A DNA stretch of 64,000 nucleotides from Schistocephalus solidus (GCA_017591395.1 WEDG01001312.1:372001-436000); one strand, 5' to 3'; positions 35,868 to 47,449 are shown, counted from the stretch's first letter. Program-made: numbers and translations. Notes: a model not told the origin generated them from the sequence alone.

Positions 35868-36745
35868 AATGCGGCCCGTATCGGATCGGTGAGCGCCCAT
35901 CTACTATTGTTAATATTACCGATCGAAACCGACAAGACAATGAGCTCGTGACGCAGTGGGTTAGAGTCATGGACTTCTAACCAACAGGTCACAAGTTCGA
36001 GCCTGGAGTTGGACACCACCTGGAGTTGGGTATGGCTGGCGGTTAATAAGCTAGAAAGGGCCATTACAGTTTCCCTTGTCTTTGTTCGTAATGCCGTTTT
36101 GTTTATATCACTAACCACTTAGGCTGCTGGCAGGGCTCTAGCGTGAGCCCCAAGGCCCAATGGGGGCCTAATTACTATTCCCGATTGAAACCGGTAAGAC
36201 AACTAGCTCGTGACACAGTGCGCAGAGCGTTGGACTTCTAACCAACAGGTTGCATGTTTGAGCCTTGGGCGCCGCAGTGTCTGGGGTTAGGTATGGCTTG
36301 CTGATGACGGCTAATAAGCCAAAAATGGCCATTCCAGTTCCCCTTGTCCGGTTATTCTATCTATATTATTAGCCGCTGTGTGGCTGCTGGCGGAGCTCGA
36401 GAGTTAACCCCAAGGTACAAAGGGACGAATGAGTCCTGTAACCGATCGGTGAGAGCAAACTTACCATAGCTAATATTCCCGATCAAAACCGGCAAAACGA
36501 CGTGCTCGTGGCGCAGTGGGTAGAGCGTTGGAATTCTAACCAATAGGTTGCGAGTTCAAGCCTGGGGTTGGGTATGGCTGGCGGTTAATAAGCCAGAAAT
36601 GGCCATTGCAGTCTCCCTGGTATTTTTGGTATAGTCACTCTGCCTATATCACTAGCTGCTAAGGCTGCTAGCGGGGCTCTAGCGTGAGCCCCAAGGCACA
36701 ACGGCACGAATGAGTTCCGTAACTGATCGATGAGGACCCATTTAC
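35868..36745 (+). repeat. Tandem array of three tRNA-Arg-like SINE units
   Basis: Three head-to-tail units. Each has a leader (tattcccgatcgaaaccgg-like), a tRNA-like head starting gctcgtg at 35943, 36206 and 36504 (spacings 263 and 298 bp), an anticodon-like arm (ttggacttctaaccaa, loop with TCT as in tRNA-Arg), a B box (gttcgagcc), and a body with tatggctggcggttaataag, ggccattccagt and a perfect hairpin ggggctctagcgtgagcccc. Units end aagttccgtaac-like / gatcggtgag. Unit 1 lacks part of its 5' side. Confidence 0.8.
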
Positions 36746-36759
36746 AATTGCAAATGCTT

Positions 36760-39400
36760 TGGTTGTGGACATATAACATATATTTTAAAGCTTCACTGCT
36801 CGTTCTGAGATTTTTCCGTAATTTCCATACCGCCCACTGACGTACGAAAATGTACGATGTTCCCAAAAATGTACAAAAACATCCTGGGAAAAAGGCAGAT
36901 TTTGCATGTGAAGAAAACCAAATTGGACTTTATGGTGTCCCAGGGATCTCTTTCAACTATTCTATCTCCATAATGTTGGTTACTTCCACATCTCGACTTG
37001 AATAGAGAGGATACAGGTCCCTTTCCCGACCAAGTGGTCTTTGCGGTAAATACTTAGGCATGAATCAACGCTGACTGTCAAATTCGTAACATTAGAAACC
37101 CTTTGTAAAGATGCACATACGTGTACATGCAATGGACCTAACTCAAACAAATTATTAGTTTAAGCCCTTTGGCGTGGGTTAACGATACATTCCGCATGCT
37201 GTCATTACCGATGATCTGAAACTGACTTTTAGGAATGCGATGCGAGAGGTAAATCTGAGGACCCAATTAAACGGACGACGTCTGTGTTCCTTCATTATCG
37301 TGCTTGATGGACAAATTTCTGCGTCTTCCCACCCAATTTTGACCCTGAGTCGTGTTCAGAACGACAGTAAGGGTGATCTACTTGATTATGATGCACCAAC
37401 TTCTGTAATTCGATGACATGGAATGGCGCCCTCTAAGGTGATTGAACCAGCGGTAGTAATCGGCTCTGTCAGTAGGATAATGAAACTGCCACACTGTGGC
37501 TGCACGCACTGCGGAGCCCTGACGAGCTTTCCCTAATTAGTTACTTAAGGACACACTATAAAACTGAACCTAGGTCGATTTACTTGTAGAAAGTTCGACA
37601 CTGTACATTGGAGATTTCGAAGAAGCGATGTCCTTCTTCAAATTCGCCGAGTTCCGTCAGTGTTAATTCTCTCTACCCTTTAAAACGAGTGCTGAGTATC
37701 TACGTGCATCAGAGAAATTGCCCCAGTAAAGTACTTCAAGGCTAGTATATTAATTTTTTCCGATAAAAAGGCTGATGTTTGGGCAACCCAATTTTTACTC
37801 GATATTTAGTAGCTTAATGAGAGGTCATGTTGAACCACAGCAACCAAGACAATGAATTTTTCCGGATTGTTCCTCATAGAATAAAAGCAGTGAACATAAC
37901 TTAAACGCCAAATTAAGAGCTCTGTGAGCAATCGATCACCTAACCGCAAATTTCCGCTCTACAGACCTGGAAAATCTCCTTGAGGCGTTCAGACATAGTC
38001 AAACGCGAGTGCCACACAGCGAAATACCACAGAATAGGTTTGTGAATTCTAAAATTCAGCAATCAGCAGGTTCATTATTGTTTGTGTGGCAACCTGCCGG
38101 AAAATGCCTATTTGGCGGAGGATAATTCAAACACTGATGGGGTCTTGGCTCGGGAAAATCGCGAAGCGTCCACCAAAATGAAACTGACCGATAATTTTGG
38201 TTTATCCTATTGTGGTTTGGTGATCCTGCAGTAGCACCAACGCCGTTCAGTTGAAAAATAAGGATCGAACTCTTGACCATGGGAAGGATATGCACTATGG
38301 ACAAATTCTGTTGAGAGCGAACACGTGTTCGGTGCTTATATTTCCTTAGGACGTTCATAAGTAGTCGACTGAGTGGTTTGCACCACCAGGAACGAATAAA
38401 ATAAAAATTTGAACGCAAGATATACTGGAGATTTGGAATTTAAAATTATATTCAGGAAAACATGGTTATTTTGTGGATAAGGACTATTTTTCCTTGGGAA
38501 ATGTACCCACTATTCAGACCCGAAATGATCATAGTCAGTAGAATTTACCATCGTCTTACATTTTGCTGAAATTTCTGCTGGCTTTATCCAATCAAAAGAA
38601 AATTGGAATAACCAAAAACGCATCCTATACCGCTTGCAACCCGGCGCACGTTTTTTGAAACTGCAAAAGGTTAGAGTAAAGAGAACGAAATCAACAGATG
38701 CATTTTCTTATTTATTCGTTTAGTTGATGATAAATACTGAACATATGGACGTGGGGAAAATGTTGCAATCCCATGCTTATTTCTGGAATTTATTAAATTC
38801 TGATTATATGTCTTCGCCGCCGTTCCTTCCCTCAAGGCTATACATGGACTTTTGATAGAATACCCCAAGCAACAAAATAAGTTATGCACGAAGAAACCAT
38901 TTACCATGTTTTCGTTTATAACCGTATAAAGTAACGATGAAAGAAATAATGACTCAACCAAAATCCTGTGGGGCCTAAGTATTTTTTCATGCACTCCTAC
39001 ACAAAACAGTCACCCGAAGTAATTAGAGCAATTTTTTCTATTAGTTTATTTTGGAGAAGTGATTTTAAGCACATCAGAAGCAATTCGCGCGAATAAAAGC
39101 ACTGATATAATTTGCGACAAAGGTTTTTACTTGTGAAAACATGTTTTACCGCACAAGACCTGGATACTCGGCGTGTATTTAATCTGATTTTGTCAATTTT
39201 CCTTTCTTACGGCGCATCCGAGATCCTGGAAATGCCCTATCTATGTGTGGTTGGTGTATAAATCCCCGAAGGTTTAGCTGCCCTTTCATTGACTCAATTA
39301 AAAATATATCAATCAAAATATAAGTTCTTTATTTTACCCGAAAATCATCTGGCGCCTTAGTCCCCACAAATTTGAAGAAGGGGGACTATGGTGGAGATAC
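36760..39400. other. No recognisable gene
   Basis: AT-rich intergenic DNA. The minus-strand frames at 38056-38418 and 38671-38994 have no known motif. The right end probably includes the 3' flank of the synaptotagmin gene. Confidence 0.5.
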
Positions 39401-39421
39401 GAGGGGTGCATGCTGCAAAGC

Positions 39422-39427
39422 TTTATT
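39422..39427 (-). terminator. Candidate polyadenylation signal of the synaptotagmin gene
   Basis: AATAAA on the minus strand, about 450 bases after the synaptotagmin stop codon. Another AATAAA lies at 39328-39333. The choice between them is unresolved. Confidence 0.35.
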
Positions 39428-39878
39428 TTTCAAGGCCTTCCCTTGAGAACTGCACTCCCAATTCAGGCTTAGGATTTTGTGAAGGTGGCGGAGACAAGAA
39501 ACAAGACATATCACAATACGGGAGAGAATCTAGCAAAAATCAGGTGATGACATTTGTGCTTGGAAGTATACCAAGACAAGAGGTTGAACAGGGGAAAGGA
39601 TAGGTGATCTTCAAACAATCCACTTCTATGTGATCTTGAACATCAAAATCAGGGTTATTAGGGCGCTTTGATTGAAAAATAGGCGAGTCACGACAAACAG
39701 ATGGGGACAGACGGAGAGCTCGAGCCTGTCAGTTTCAATCGGGAAAGGCGAGACCCCGGAGATGGCAAAGGGACGACGGCAGGGAGGAGGACAGGCACAG
39801 ACTGGAATGGTTCACTGGAGAGGGGGGAGGGGGCAGGGGAGCGCAAGTTGGGGGGCGGCCGAACTGAGCGGCCCCAAG

Positions 39879-40189
39879 TCACGCCAGGATTGGGTGCCAT
39901 TCGGCGACCTGTCGTCGAGGCGTCTCAACGGCAGTTTTCCACTGCTGGCGAGCGGCTTCACTGGCCTGGGCACTGATGTTGACGTGACCAATAACCTTGC
40001 TCGGCGTATCGCGCTCCCAGTTAACCACACGAAAATGCAATCTGAGGTTCTCGAGTTTAGCCTGTTGCGGTATTTCCAAGGCAAAGGCCTCATTGAAGAC
40101 CGGGGTCGAAGTTCGCTTCTTCACGTGCGTCTTCTTCTTGGCGATCCGCCTATTACCCTCCATGAAGTGAATTTTCACATATGGGTTGC
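39879..40189 (-). CDS. syt: Synaptotagmin exon 3: end of C2B and stop
   Basis: Acceptor ccgcttgcacag, then GNPYVKIHFMEGNRRIAKKK (polybasic strand), THVKKRTSTPVFNEAFALEI, LHFRVVNWERD, SKVIGHV and PRRQVAEWHPILA before TGA. The WHxL ending is the C2B signature that aids synaptotagmin docking. Loop 3 has N-W-E instead of D-x-D, so canonical Ca2+ coordination is unlikely. The 184-codon frame on the other strand over this exon is a shadow. Confidence 0.9.
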
Positions 40190-43100
40190 CTGTGCAAGCG
40201 GTAATGGAGAGCAAACATTTAGATAGAGCCTACAGAACACCAACTAGTAAGTTATCCTCCAAAGGTCTCCCAAACTTTTGGTTTGTATCTTGGGGGAGAA
40301 GCACTACTGAAAAAATGGGAGTGAGTAAAATAACCAATGTCGCTTTCTTTGGGGTCCCCAGAGAGGGATCCTCAATCCCCATGTAGGGGTACCCTAAGCT
40401 CTGAATGTAAACCATGTTGTCTATCCAACCTTGTGTGCTGTCAAATTCTGTTGGTAAAGACAAAAAATAAACATTCACGTGTTAGCGACTTGCACTGGTC
40501 TTCCGATAGCAGAACTAAATTTGGGCTTTCTGGTTTGCACTTGTTAGCCAGTATAAGGACAATTTATGCCATTTTCACAACGCATTGACGCATTTATCTG
40601 ACTTAAACAGAGCAGTGACACTCGCCTGATAGAATGCATCACAGGGTTATTCATGTTTTCCAAGAAATCATGTGGTTACGTGGTATACCTCGGGATCGAA
40701 GTAGTTGCTGAACTGCTCATCCGCTGTTGTCAAGATAACATATGCTAGTTTGGAGCAAACCAGGCTAGCTCAGAACTCCATCAGATTTTTATTTGTTCAA
40801 GAAACAACACATAAAGTGACAAAAATTGACACTTATTCAGCAACTGTTTATGTATTACACAGAAAAATCGTGCTTCTACAATTTCTTGAGTTCACCATCG
40901 TTTCCTCTGACCAAAAGACGTCCTTTTTCCATCTAATTTTCTTTGGCCCCAAAGGAAGTCATAGTCAAAAACAGTTTGGAGGAAAAGATGTCAGTAGAAG
41001 CAGACTTTAAGCTCTTTTGTTCTACATTTGGAGAACATACGGGTTTCAGTTACTATTTAACAGAAAAATCAATTTTATAATAAGAAAATTGTTACTTTTT
41101 CCAAGACTTCAGGTCTAATGTTTTTTGCATACAAGGAACAAGTCATACTCACTAAAATCGCCTTCTGTCTCGATGCGGCCTCTGAAACAACCGTCCGCAT
41201 TGTTTCGGTGATTTTTATTCCCATTAGCCGATGACAGCCTTCATAGCGTCTCTGGTATTGTGAGCATGCGCGTTGGTCTCTCTGGGCGGCGCCCCAGACG
41301 TAGTATTTCAACGGTTTAAGTCGCAAGGATACCAAATGCCAGAAGCAATGGGGTCGTGATCCCTTGCCTACCATCCGTACACTCTAGGAGTGGCTGGCCA
41401 AAAAAGTAACGATTACTTTACCCCTTAAATCTAGCCCCTAGCTCGCCTAATTCAAATCCCCACAGTACTTTGTCAGAGGCGCCGTTGAGAGCGAGACCCA
41501 CGCGCATACTCGCAATTTCAAGAACTCAATGGCGACTACCATCGGGGCGTTATGCCCAAACATGAGTAATAATCACCTGATCCTGGCAATTAATTGCTTC
41601 TGAGGCCGCATCGGAAATCTAATAGGTCTGAAGACGGTTTTAAAAAATAAACTTGTGTGATGCGTATGGAAAAACACGTGCACGAAAGTTATGTGCACAG
41701 GTTTTTGTTCTCTATTAAATCTTGATGCGCTCCTTGTTCTCAAATTTTGTTCTAAGATATGTGGCGCCGACTGTACTGTTTATTTAAAGGTTTAAAAATC
41801 TATCATCACGATAGAGATGAAGAACGGTGTGAACGAAGCACGAACAACTCACCGGACGTGTCTGCAATATCGGTCTTTGGAAGACCCTCGGCCTTGAGAA
41901 CCACTACTGTCATCCTGTTGGCTGCAGGTAAGTAGCAGAGACTAATCAGCAGGGAGCCTCGATTTGTGTCTGTTGCCTAAAATAAAAAAATAACAATGAA
42001 GGAGTGGCTATTTTCCATACGATTATAGTCAGGAAGTGATCTCCTTACCGACCAGGAGTTCGACTTCGGAAGGACGCGAATACTGGCATGAGCCAGTAAA
42101 ATGACAGCTCTGGAAATGTTGGAAGCGTGCTTGTCTGACACAAACTCCGGCCACAGTCACGTCCCTGTCACGCCCATGCAGCCACTTTGCGTGGTTCACT
42201 CTGCGGCCACGGCCGCAGCCTAGGACGAGACCACCGTGAGCTAGGCTTTACGAATTTGATCCATTCACGGTCACTACCCCCCTTCCACTCTCCCATTTCG
42301 TTCGACTAACTGTTCCATTGATGGTGCCTTCATCTTCTTTGGACAGCCTGAGAAGATGGCGCAGCCTGTGGAGCATCGGAAATGTGGGTCTGTAGTTTGT
42401 TGCAACCACCAACCAACCCAATCAACTCAATCAGGTAAATCCTTTATTTGGTGGGCACCCAAGCTTACGACTAATAACAGTTAATATTTGACCGTCTTAA
42501 GCACATTGCTGAAGGGTTACCAACAATAACTGTTGCCGTGATTTAAAGGACAGAACAAATAGGCACCTCAACCTTTGATATAAAGAAATCATTTTTATCC
42601 TTCGAATTCGCCTCACCCATTGGCCAAAATTTCAACACGTTGAGGTGCAAAAAGTAGGCGAACCTTTCTGCTAAGCTCCGCATTCGGAGACAAGCTCTTG
42701 CAGTCCAGAAACCTAAATGATAGCCTATTATATTACTTTCAGGTAGCCCTTATTTGCCACATGAAAGTGTACGACCAAACCAAATGGCTTCTAATGGGCT
42801 GTCCACTCTTTGGCTGAATTGTAGTAGTCCTCAAATTCTGAGCCATGCTCACTAGCGACATATTTGTCGTCAACAGAACAAATCACATTAAGCGCATCCA
42901 AGACCTGCTGGATTCTGTTGACTTGGATATTCAATTCACACTAGAAGCGAAACAAATATCTAATAGAGAAATGTCAAACAAAGGTTATCAGAACAGCCAC
43001 TCTCTTAAAACATGCACGGAGCCTAAATGGCAACCGCCCTTTATCTCCAAAGCCTCCAGATACCATCATGGAGGATTAAAGTATCCTTCTGCGTTATAGT

Positions 43101-45468
43101 CGAAAAAGAGCTCAATTATTTTACTTTCATGACCCGTGCAGGAGAAATCAAGCTCAAGCATATTCATCGGAAAAATGGAGCACCTGATGTTTTAAAGGAC
43201 CCCAAACTGAAGTTATGAAGAAGACTGTGAGGCGATCTCCTGCCTACTACTGCGTCTTAGGATAAGCGTGTCCAATATCAAACAGTTTACAATTCGGCAA
43301 CCTATGATGCACGCGAGGGGACCAGTGTAACTCACTAAAACCTCACTATACGCCTTCATGGTAGATTGCCATAAAAATGAATTGAAGTACCCGGGGAGAT
43401 TGAAAGAAAAATACAAGCACAGCGGCACCAACGTTAAATTTCGACAAATAGGCTGAAGTTGACTCCTCAAACAGCAACGCACATTGGATAGACTATACCT
43501 ACATTTGACTTCTGAGGACCGACCATACCAGGAATGAGGTGTCCACAGGCAGGGTTATGAATATTAACGACAAGTTTTTCTATCTATTTCAGGCTAAAAG
43601 TAAGCCAGCATCCACCAGCTTGATAAGTCTACCGTTGAAGGTACCGTAAAATAGACGGAGGTAGAATAATCGCGATTGGCCTAATGGGGTGGGCGTAGAG
43701 GTTGACCAGAGACGACCTAATAATTAGGTGGCACCGTGAAGAAGTAGACGAGCTGTCATGCCAAATAACCAACCCAAAGATTCAGTTTCGCTTTGTCTAT
43801 GTGATGATTGACCTTTCAAACACATCATTACCACAAATACTGCATTAACCAGATGATAAGCGAAAGTTAAGATGACATGAAAGGAGAAGCTTCAGTCAGA
43901 AACAAAACGCAAACTACTCCAATTCCTTTAAACGCAAGTTCAGTTTTCTTGTGCAGCTAGAAGAAGTCAGAGGGTTTACTCTCGTGTCCAAAGAATGTCT
44001 TTATCTTCCGTCCCAGGATTTAAAAATCATAGTCTGGCTTATAATTTTTTTATGGTATCGGATATTGCAGGCGCAGTGAGAATGCCAAAATAGTACTGAA
44101 TCGACCCACGTGCACGCAACTATGACTGCGAACTAGATTGGCGCATTTGCGACGTTTATTCATGACCTCGGATTAAGCATTGAAAGATACTCATACCGAG
44201 AGGAGAAAAGTTACAACCGCTTGACTATCTACCCGTACGACGGGATAAACTTCTTTTTGCTAATGGTCCAACCCACATAATTTTAGAAATACTTCCCTGA
44301 CAAGTGCTGCCCCTAGAAAACCCATCCCACGTTTACAGTCATGGATAGAAAACTCATTTTTTGAAAATTTTATCGATCTGTCAGGAATCCTTGAACTTAC
44401 TCTCTCGATTAATGCAATATAGGGTAACGATTATATTTGCTATGAACGCCGACTCGCTTCATTATTGATTGCTATGCTTGAGTGTACATTTTGCGCAGGT
44501 ACTGACTAGTTTCTCAAATGCCTTATGTTCCACAACTTTAACTAAGTGCTATTGATGCGTAAAGTGAACTGTATTTGCTCTGGATCTGTGTATTTACCTA
44601 AGCAGCATCTGCAAATATGCATCTGAATGTGTTAAACACGGATTTTCAAAGAAAAGTACATGTACATATTAGCTTGCCAACTATATCGACAAATTTAAAA
44701 ACGTACACTTAACTTGCGTTTCAAAATTTCTTTCGTGACGGTCACCTCTGTGGACATATTTAGCTGCATGTCATTCAACGGACAGAGAACCTCACCGATC
44801 AGGTAATCTCTCGAATGACAATCGAAGCCCACAACAAAGAAGTGCAGGCTGATGCTGCGCAGCTGATCGAGGGAGATTCTGTTGAAGGTGAAGGCCTCCC
44901 CGAAGAAGGGATTCTGCGTGTTCCGCACGACGCGCGTCTTAACACGATGCCGCTTCTCCGGTAGCAGTTCTAGTTTAACATAACTGTCTAGGGTATTGGC
45001 GAGAAGATCGCTGGCTGGGAGATCGCTGCAGCGCAGAATTGACACAAGTAACTCCTGACCAGCAGTCACGTAGCTGACGGTAAACTGTAGGCGTCCAAGA
45101 CCGGTGACAGTGCTGCTACCGTTTTGGCCGGGGACGTTTTTCAAGGTCGTACCGACACGCATGTCCAGGCCACTGCCACTGGAGAGTAAAGGTTTCTCTG
45201 GTGTTGCAAGATGTCTGGAAGAACCGGTTCCATCTCCATTGCCGGAGGAGCCCGACCAGGAGTGGGTGAAGGAGTGCGGTTCGTCCAGCAAGCTACATCC
45301 CAGTTTCAACGCCATTTGATCGGTCAGACCACCGGCATTGTGGCGTCGCTGACGCCTGCGCACCAAAATGTAGGTGGTGCCGGACACCAACAGGATGAGG
45401 CCCAGTATGCCGACGATGAGTGCCACAATGGCTATCGGACGGTTCATGAAAATGGTTTCTGTGCGCAT
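39879..45468 (-). CDS. syt: Synaptotagmin (Syt4/11-like), three coding exons found
   Basis: Exons at 45468-44714, 41976-41853 and 40189-39879 encode about 397 residues, the usual synaptotagmin length. Order: a short N-terminus, one membrane helix (about residues 11-35), basic RRRQRRH, a Ser/Gly-rich linker, C2A (about 123-252) and C2B (the last two exons). Synaptotagmins are vesicle proteins that couple C2-domain binding of lipids and SNAREs to exocytosis. The C2A VKTRVVRNTQNPFFGEAFTF and C2B AKKKTHVKK..PVFNEAF resemble Syt4/11. Several Asp ligands for Ca2+ are missing (Gly214 in C2A loop 3; Asn in C2B loop 1; NWE in loop 3), suggesting Ca2+-independent or weakly dependent binding. Exons 2 and 3 join in phase (TSG/NPYVK). 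Exon 1 to exon 2 does not join in phase at the best sites, so a small exon may be missing from the model. Confidence 0.88.
41110..41375 (-). mobile_element. Mariner transposase C-terminal remnant (minus)
   Basis: Inside synaptotagmin intron 2. Minus-strand frames give LKPLKYYVWGAAQRD (relatives LNPLDYYVWG), then in the next frame RETNAHAHNTRDAMKAVIG, and in the third FRGRIETEGDFS (relatives FRxRIEAVxEAxGxxIE). This is the end of a Tc1/mariner-family DDE transposase. Two frameshifts break it. No terminal inverted repeats were seen. Confidence 0.6.
41430..41640 (+). mobile_element. Mariner transposase C-terminal remnant (plus)
   Basis: Same intron, opposite orientation. The plus frame FKSPQYFVRGAVESETHAHT, NFKNSMATTIGALCPNMSNN, then GRIGN parallels the minus-strand copy at 41110-41375; nucleotide blocks acgcgcat.ctc.caat and tc.gaggccgcatcg are shared. 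The two fragments face each other as an imperfect inverted pair. Confidence 0.55.
41853..41976 (-). CDS. syt: Synaptotagmin exon 2: first half of C2B
   Basis: A 124-nt exon between an acceptor (ttttattttag) and a donor (TCCG/gtgagt). It encodes NRGSLLISLCYLPAANRM and TVVVLKAEGLPKTDIADTS, strands 1-2 and loop 1 of a synaptotagmin C2B domain. It is too short to stand out as an open frame; I found it by translating between splice sites. Its 3' phase matches exon 3 exactly. Confidence 0.88.
42740..43230 (+). mobile_element. Penelope-like element fragment 3
   Basis: Lies in synaptotagmin intron 1, antisense to the gene. Frames give YDQTKWLLMGCPLFG (relatives Y.QT.G.xMGSPLxG), then DIFVVNRTNHIKRIQDLLDS and VDLDIQFTLEAKQ, the region around and after the YVDD box, which reads LTSD here. 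Only the RT palm and thumb part remains, with frameshifts. Confidence 0.55.
44714..45468 (-). CDS. syt: Synaptotagmin exon 1: membrane helix, linker and C2A
   Basis: Starts at the Met of MRTETIFMNRP; an in-frame TAA lies 21 bases upstream, so this is the first Met of the frame. The membrane helix is IAIVALIVGILGLILLVSGT. C2A starts at GLGRLQFTVSYVTAGQELLV. Asp154, Asp161, Asp216 and Asp221 are present, while Gly214 replaces an Asp ligand. The exon ends at ..AAACGCAA/gttaagt (donor gttaag), after KEILKRK. The alternative donor TTAA/gtgtac is weaker but would allow in-phase joining to a later acceptor. Confidence 0.88.
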
Positions 45469-45657
45469 CTTGTTTTGGCCTAGTTTTTATTAAAATCACA
45501 AAAAACATAGCTTGGAGATTTCACGGTAAGAGAATGTGCAGTGAGAGCGTTTTCTGGAGTTTATGCGTACTTTCGGAAGAAGATCATCAAAAGAAAGGTA
45601 GATAAAATAAGGAATAATTTTTTAATTAACGTCATCTACAAAGGGACTACTATAGTC

Positions 45658-46083
45658 GGGCCCGGTGGAGATGCCTTATATGGCTGCCTAAACAGGACAC
45701 GGGAAAATGAACCGACCCCTCGCTTAAAATAGGTGACCCGACGGTAAATTTCAGGAAGGTTAAATATACTCGTGCCTTAATGCTAACACTAACCTTGACA
45801 TAAAATTAAATTGCCACGTTTATCTTAACTCTAACCCTATCCTTAACCTAAAGCCTACGGTTAACACGATACTAACCTTAAAACTTAGCCTTCTCCTGAT
45901 CCTAACCCCAACTGTCACCTTAACCCCCAACATAAACCTAACCCTAAACTTAACGCTAACCCTCGCCTAAGTCGTAAACCTAATTTCCTTGGAATTAAGC
46001 ACAAAGCCACATGTGTTGTGGACGGTTCCCTTTTCCGTGTCCTGTTTAGGCGGCCATAAAGAGCATCCTTACCTCGGGTTCCA
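45658..46083. mobile_element. Foldback element with telomere-like core, copy 1
   Basis: Terminal inverted repeats of about 60 bp (45658-45716 and 46021-46082) share gcctaaacaggacacgg and ctttatggc/ttatatggc blocks. The core (about 45780-45980) is a degenerate run of ccctaac / cttaac / cctaaac units on the plus strand. It sits just upstream of the synaptotagmin first exon. It resembles a MITE or foldback transposon; no transposase is present. Confidence 0.65.
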
Positions 46084-47119
46084 CTCAGGCGTAATAGGCC
46101 ACTCAAAATTAAGTAGCTTTTAATGAACTTCACGAGACGAATGCTTTCCAAGTCAGTTTTTATCAGTAAGAAAGTGAGCCAAAGTTTTCCTGTCATAATT
46201 TAATAATGTAGATTATATATCACGAGTTAGTTTTAATTTACAATCCGGCCAGAGTTTGAATAGGACCCTCATGTATTTTAGCTTTTCAAGAATGCTCTGT
46301 GCCTTGATGGAGCAGTGGCCGACTCTCAAAACAAAAAATACACCTTTGTTCCAAATCTGACCAGTTAAATGTCATTCATCCTCCCTCGTCGTAAACTCTC
46401 TTCCACTCGCTAACCATACAGCCTGACCAGTTAAATAACTTACTGCAACAGACTTACAGGACTACGAGTCAAAACAGTTGAAGTTGTTTTCACAAACTCC
46501 ATAAAAGCAGTCGACATAATAGCCTCTCTCACTCAGACATGCTATAATGCCAGCGCGTGTCATGGCCTTGACAACGGACATCGTTACTGAAGACAACAGC
46601 CCAAAGTTCTGTCGGGCATGAACCTCTCATGGTAGTGGTTCCACCTCCTCCGGCTAACTGGTGGTTTGACTGCGGTATTTAAACTACATCCATCCTACAC
46701 AGGTACTTTAGCAGTCTTAGCTTATCCCAGAGACTACAGATGTTATTATAAGTCGAGTGATTAGATTAGGTATGATGCTGGGGTATGGCTTCGGGTTTTG
46801 ACACCGGTAAATGACATCGCTCCAGGGCGGAAGCTGCCAAAATGAAATGTAGGGTGAAGGTTGCAGTGCCTTCAGGCCACCCTTTAGCCACCCTTGTTTT
46901 TTATGTGCCAAGAGTGCAGGTCAAGCGGCTTTCGTGTTGGCCGAATTCAGTTTCTTTGACACGAAATTTCCGGACTGGTCGTTGACAGGCTTGGGCATCA
47001 TAACAGTAGTCGAAGCGTAGCAGTACCTGTCAACGTTTCTTCACTGTTACTAATAATGAAAAGAAAAATTATAACTCTGTCTGACGGTTAATATATTAAA
47101 ATAGGCCCGATTCACTTAC

Positions 47120-47300
47120 TAACATTGGCCTATCATAATTATCGAGAACCTTATGACTTAGGGATTTATCGGCTTCAGGTTGCTCAGGGGCGTAGGGGAT
47201 CTGACGTTCAGTCATATTCCAGCTGAGAACTTTCTGCGCAGGATGATTCCTTCTACATATCGTGGTCTGGTCTCCCGTGAATTTGCAGTGACGGATGTCA
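47120..47300 (-). pseudogene. Exon-like segment, identity unknown
   Basis: A minus-strand open stretch reads GDQTTICRRNHPAQKVLSWN, MTERQIPYAPEQPEADKSLS, HKVLDNYDRPML and ends at a fair donor (ATGTTA/gtaagtg). The composition looks protein-like (no low complexity, mixed charged residues), unlike neighbouring frames. The acceptor is unclear (tttgaatag near 47315 is possible). It lies upstream of and on the same strand as synaptotagmin and could belong to another gene. No family recognised. Confidence 0.3.
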
Positions 47301-47449
47301 AAGTAAAATAGTCTATTCAAATATGTACAAATGTAAAGAAGCTTGTCCTCAATTTTGTAGAATTTAGTATCAGGTCGAAAGTAACAAAAATAAGAGATCA
47401 ACCATGCCCATTTCCCGCTGCACTCAGAATAGATTTGTACAGGCCACTC

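Noticed and set aside
35868..36745. CRISPR-like array
   Set aside because: Repeat units are about 270-300 bp with tRNA-like heads and no short repeat-spacer pattern.
39672..40226. 184-codon plus-strand open frame
   Set aside because: It is the antisense of the last synaptotagmin exon, and its composition follows from that exon.
45780..45990. True telomere or chromosome end
   Set aside because: The units are irregular and enclosed by inverted repeats, and an inverted copy lies 7 kb away; it is an interstitial element.
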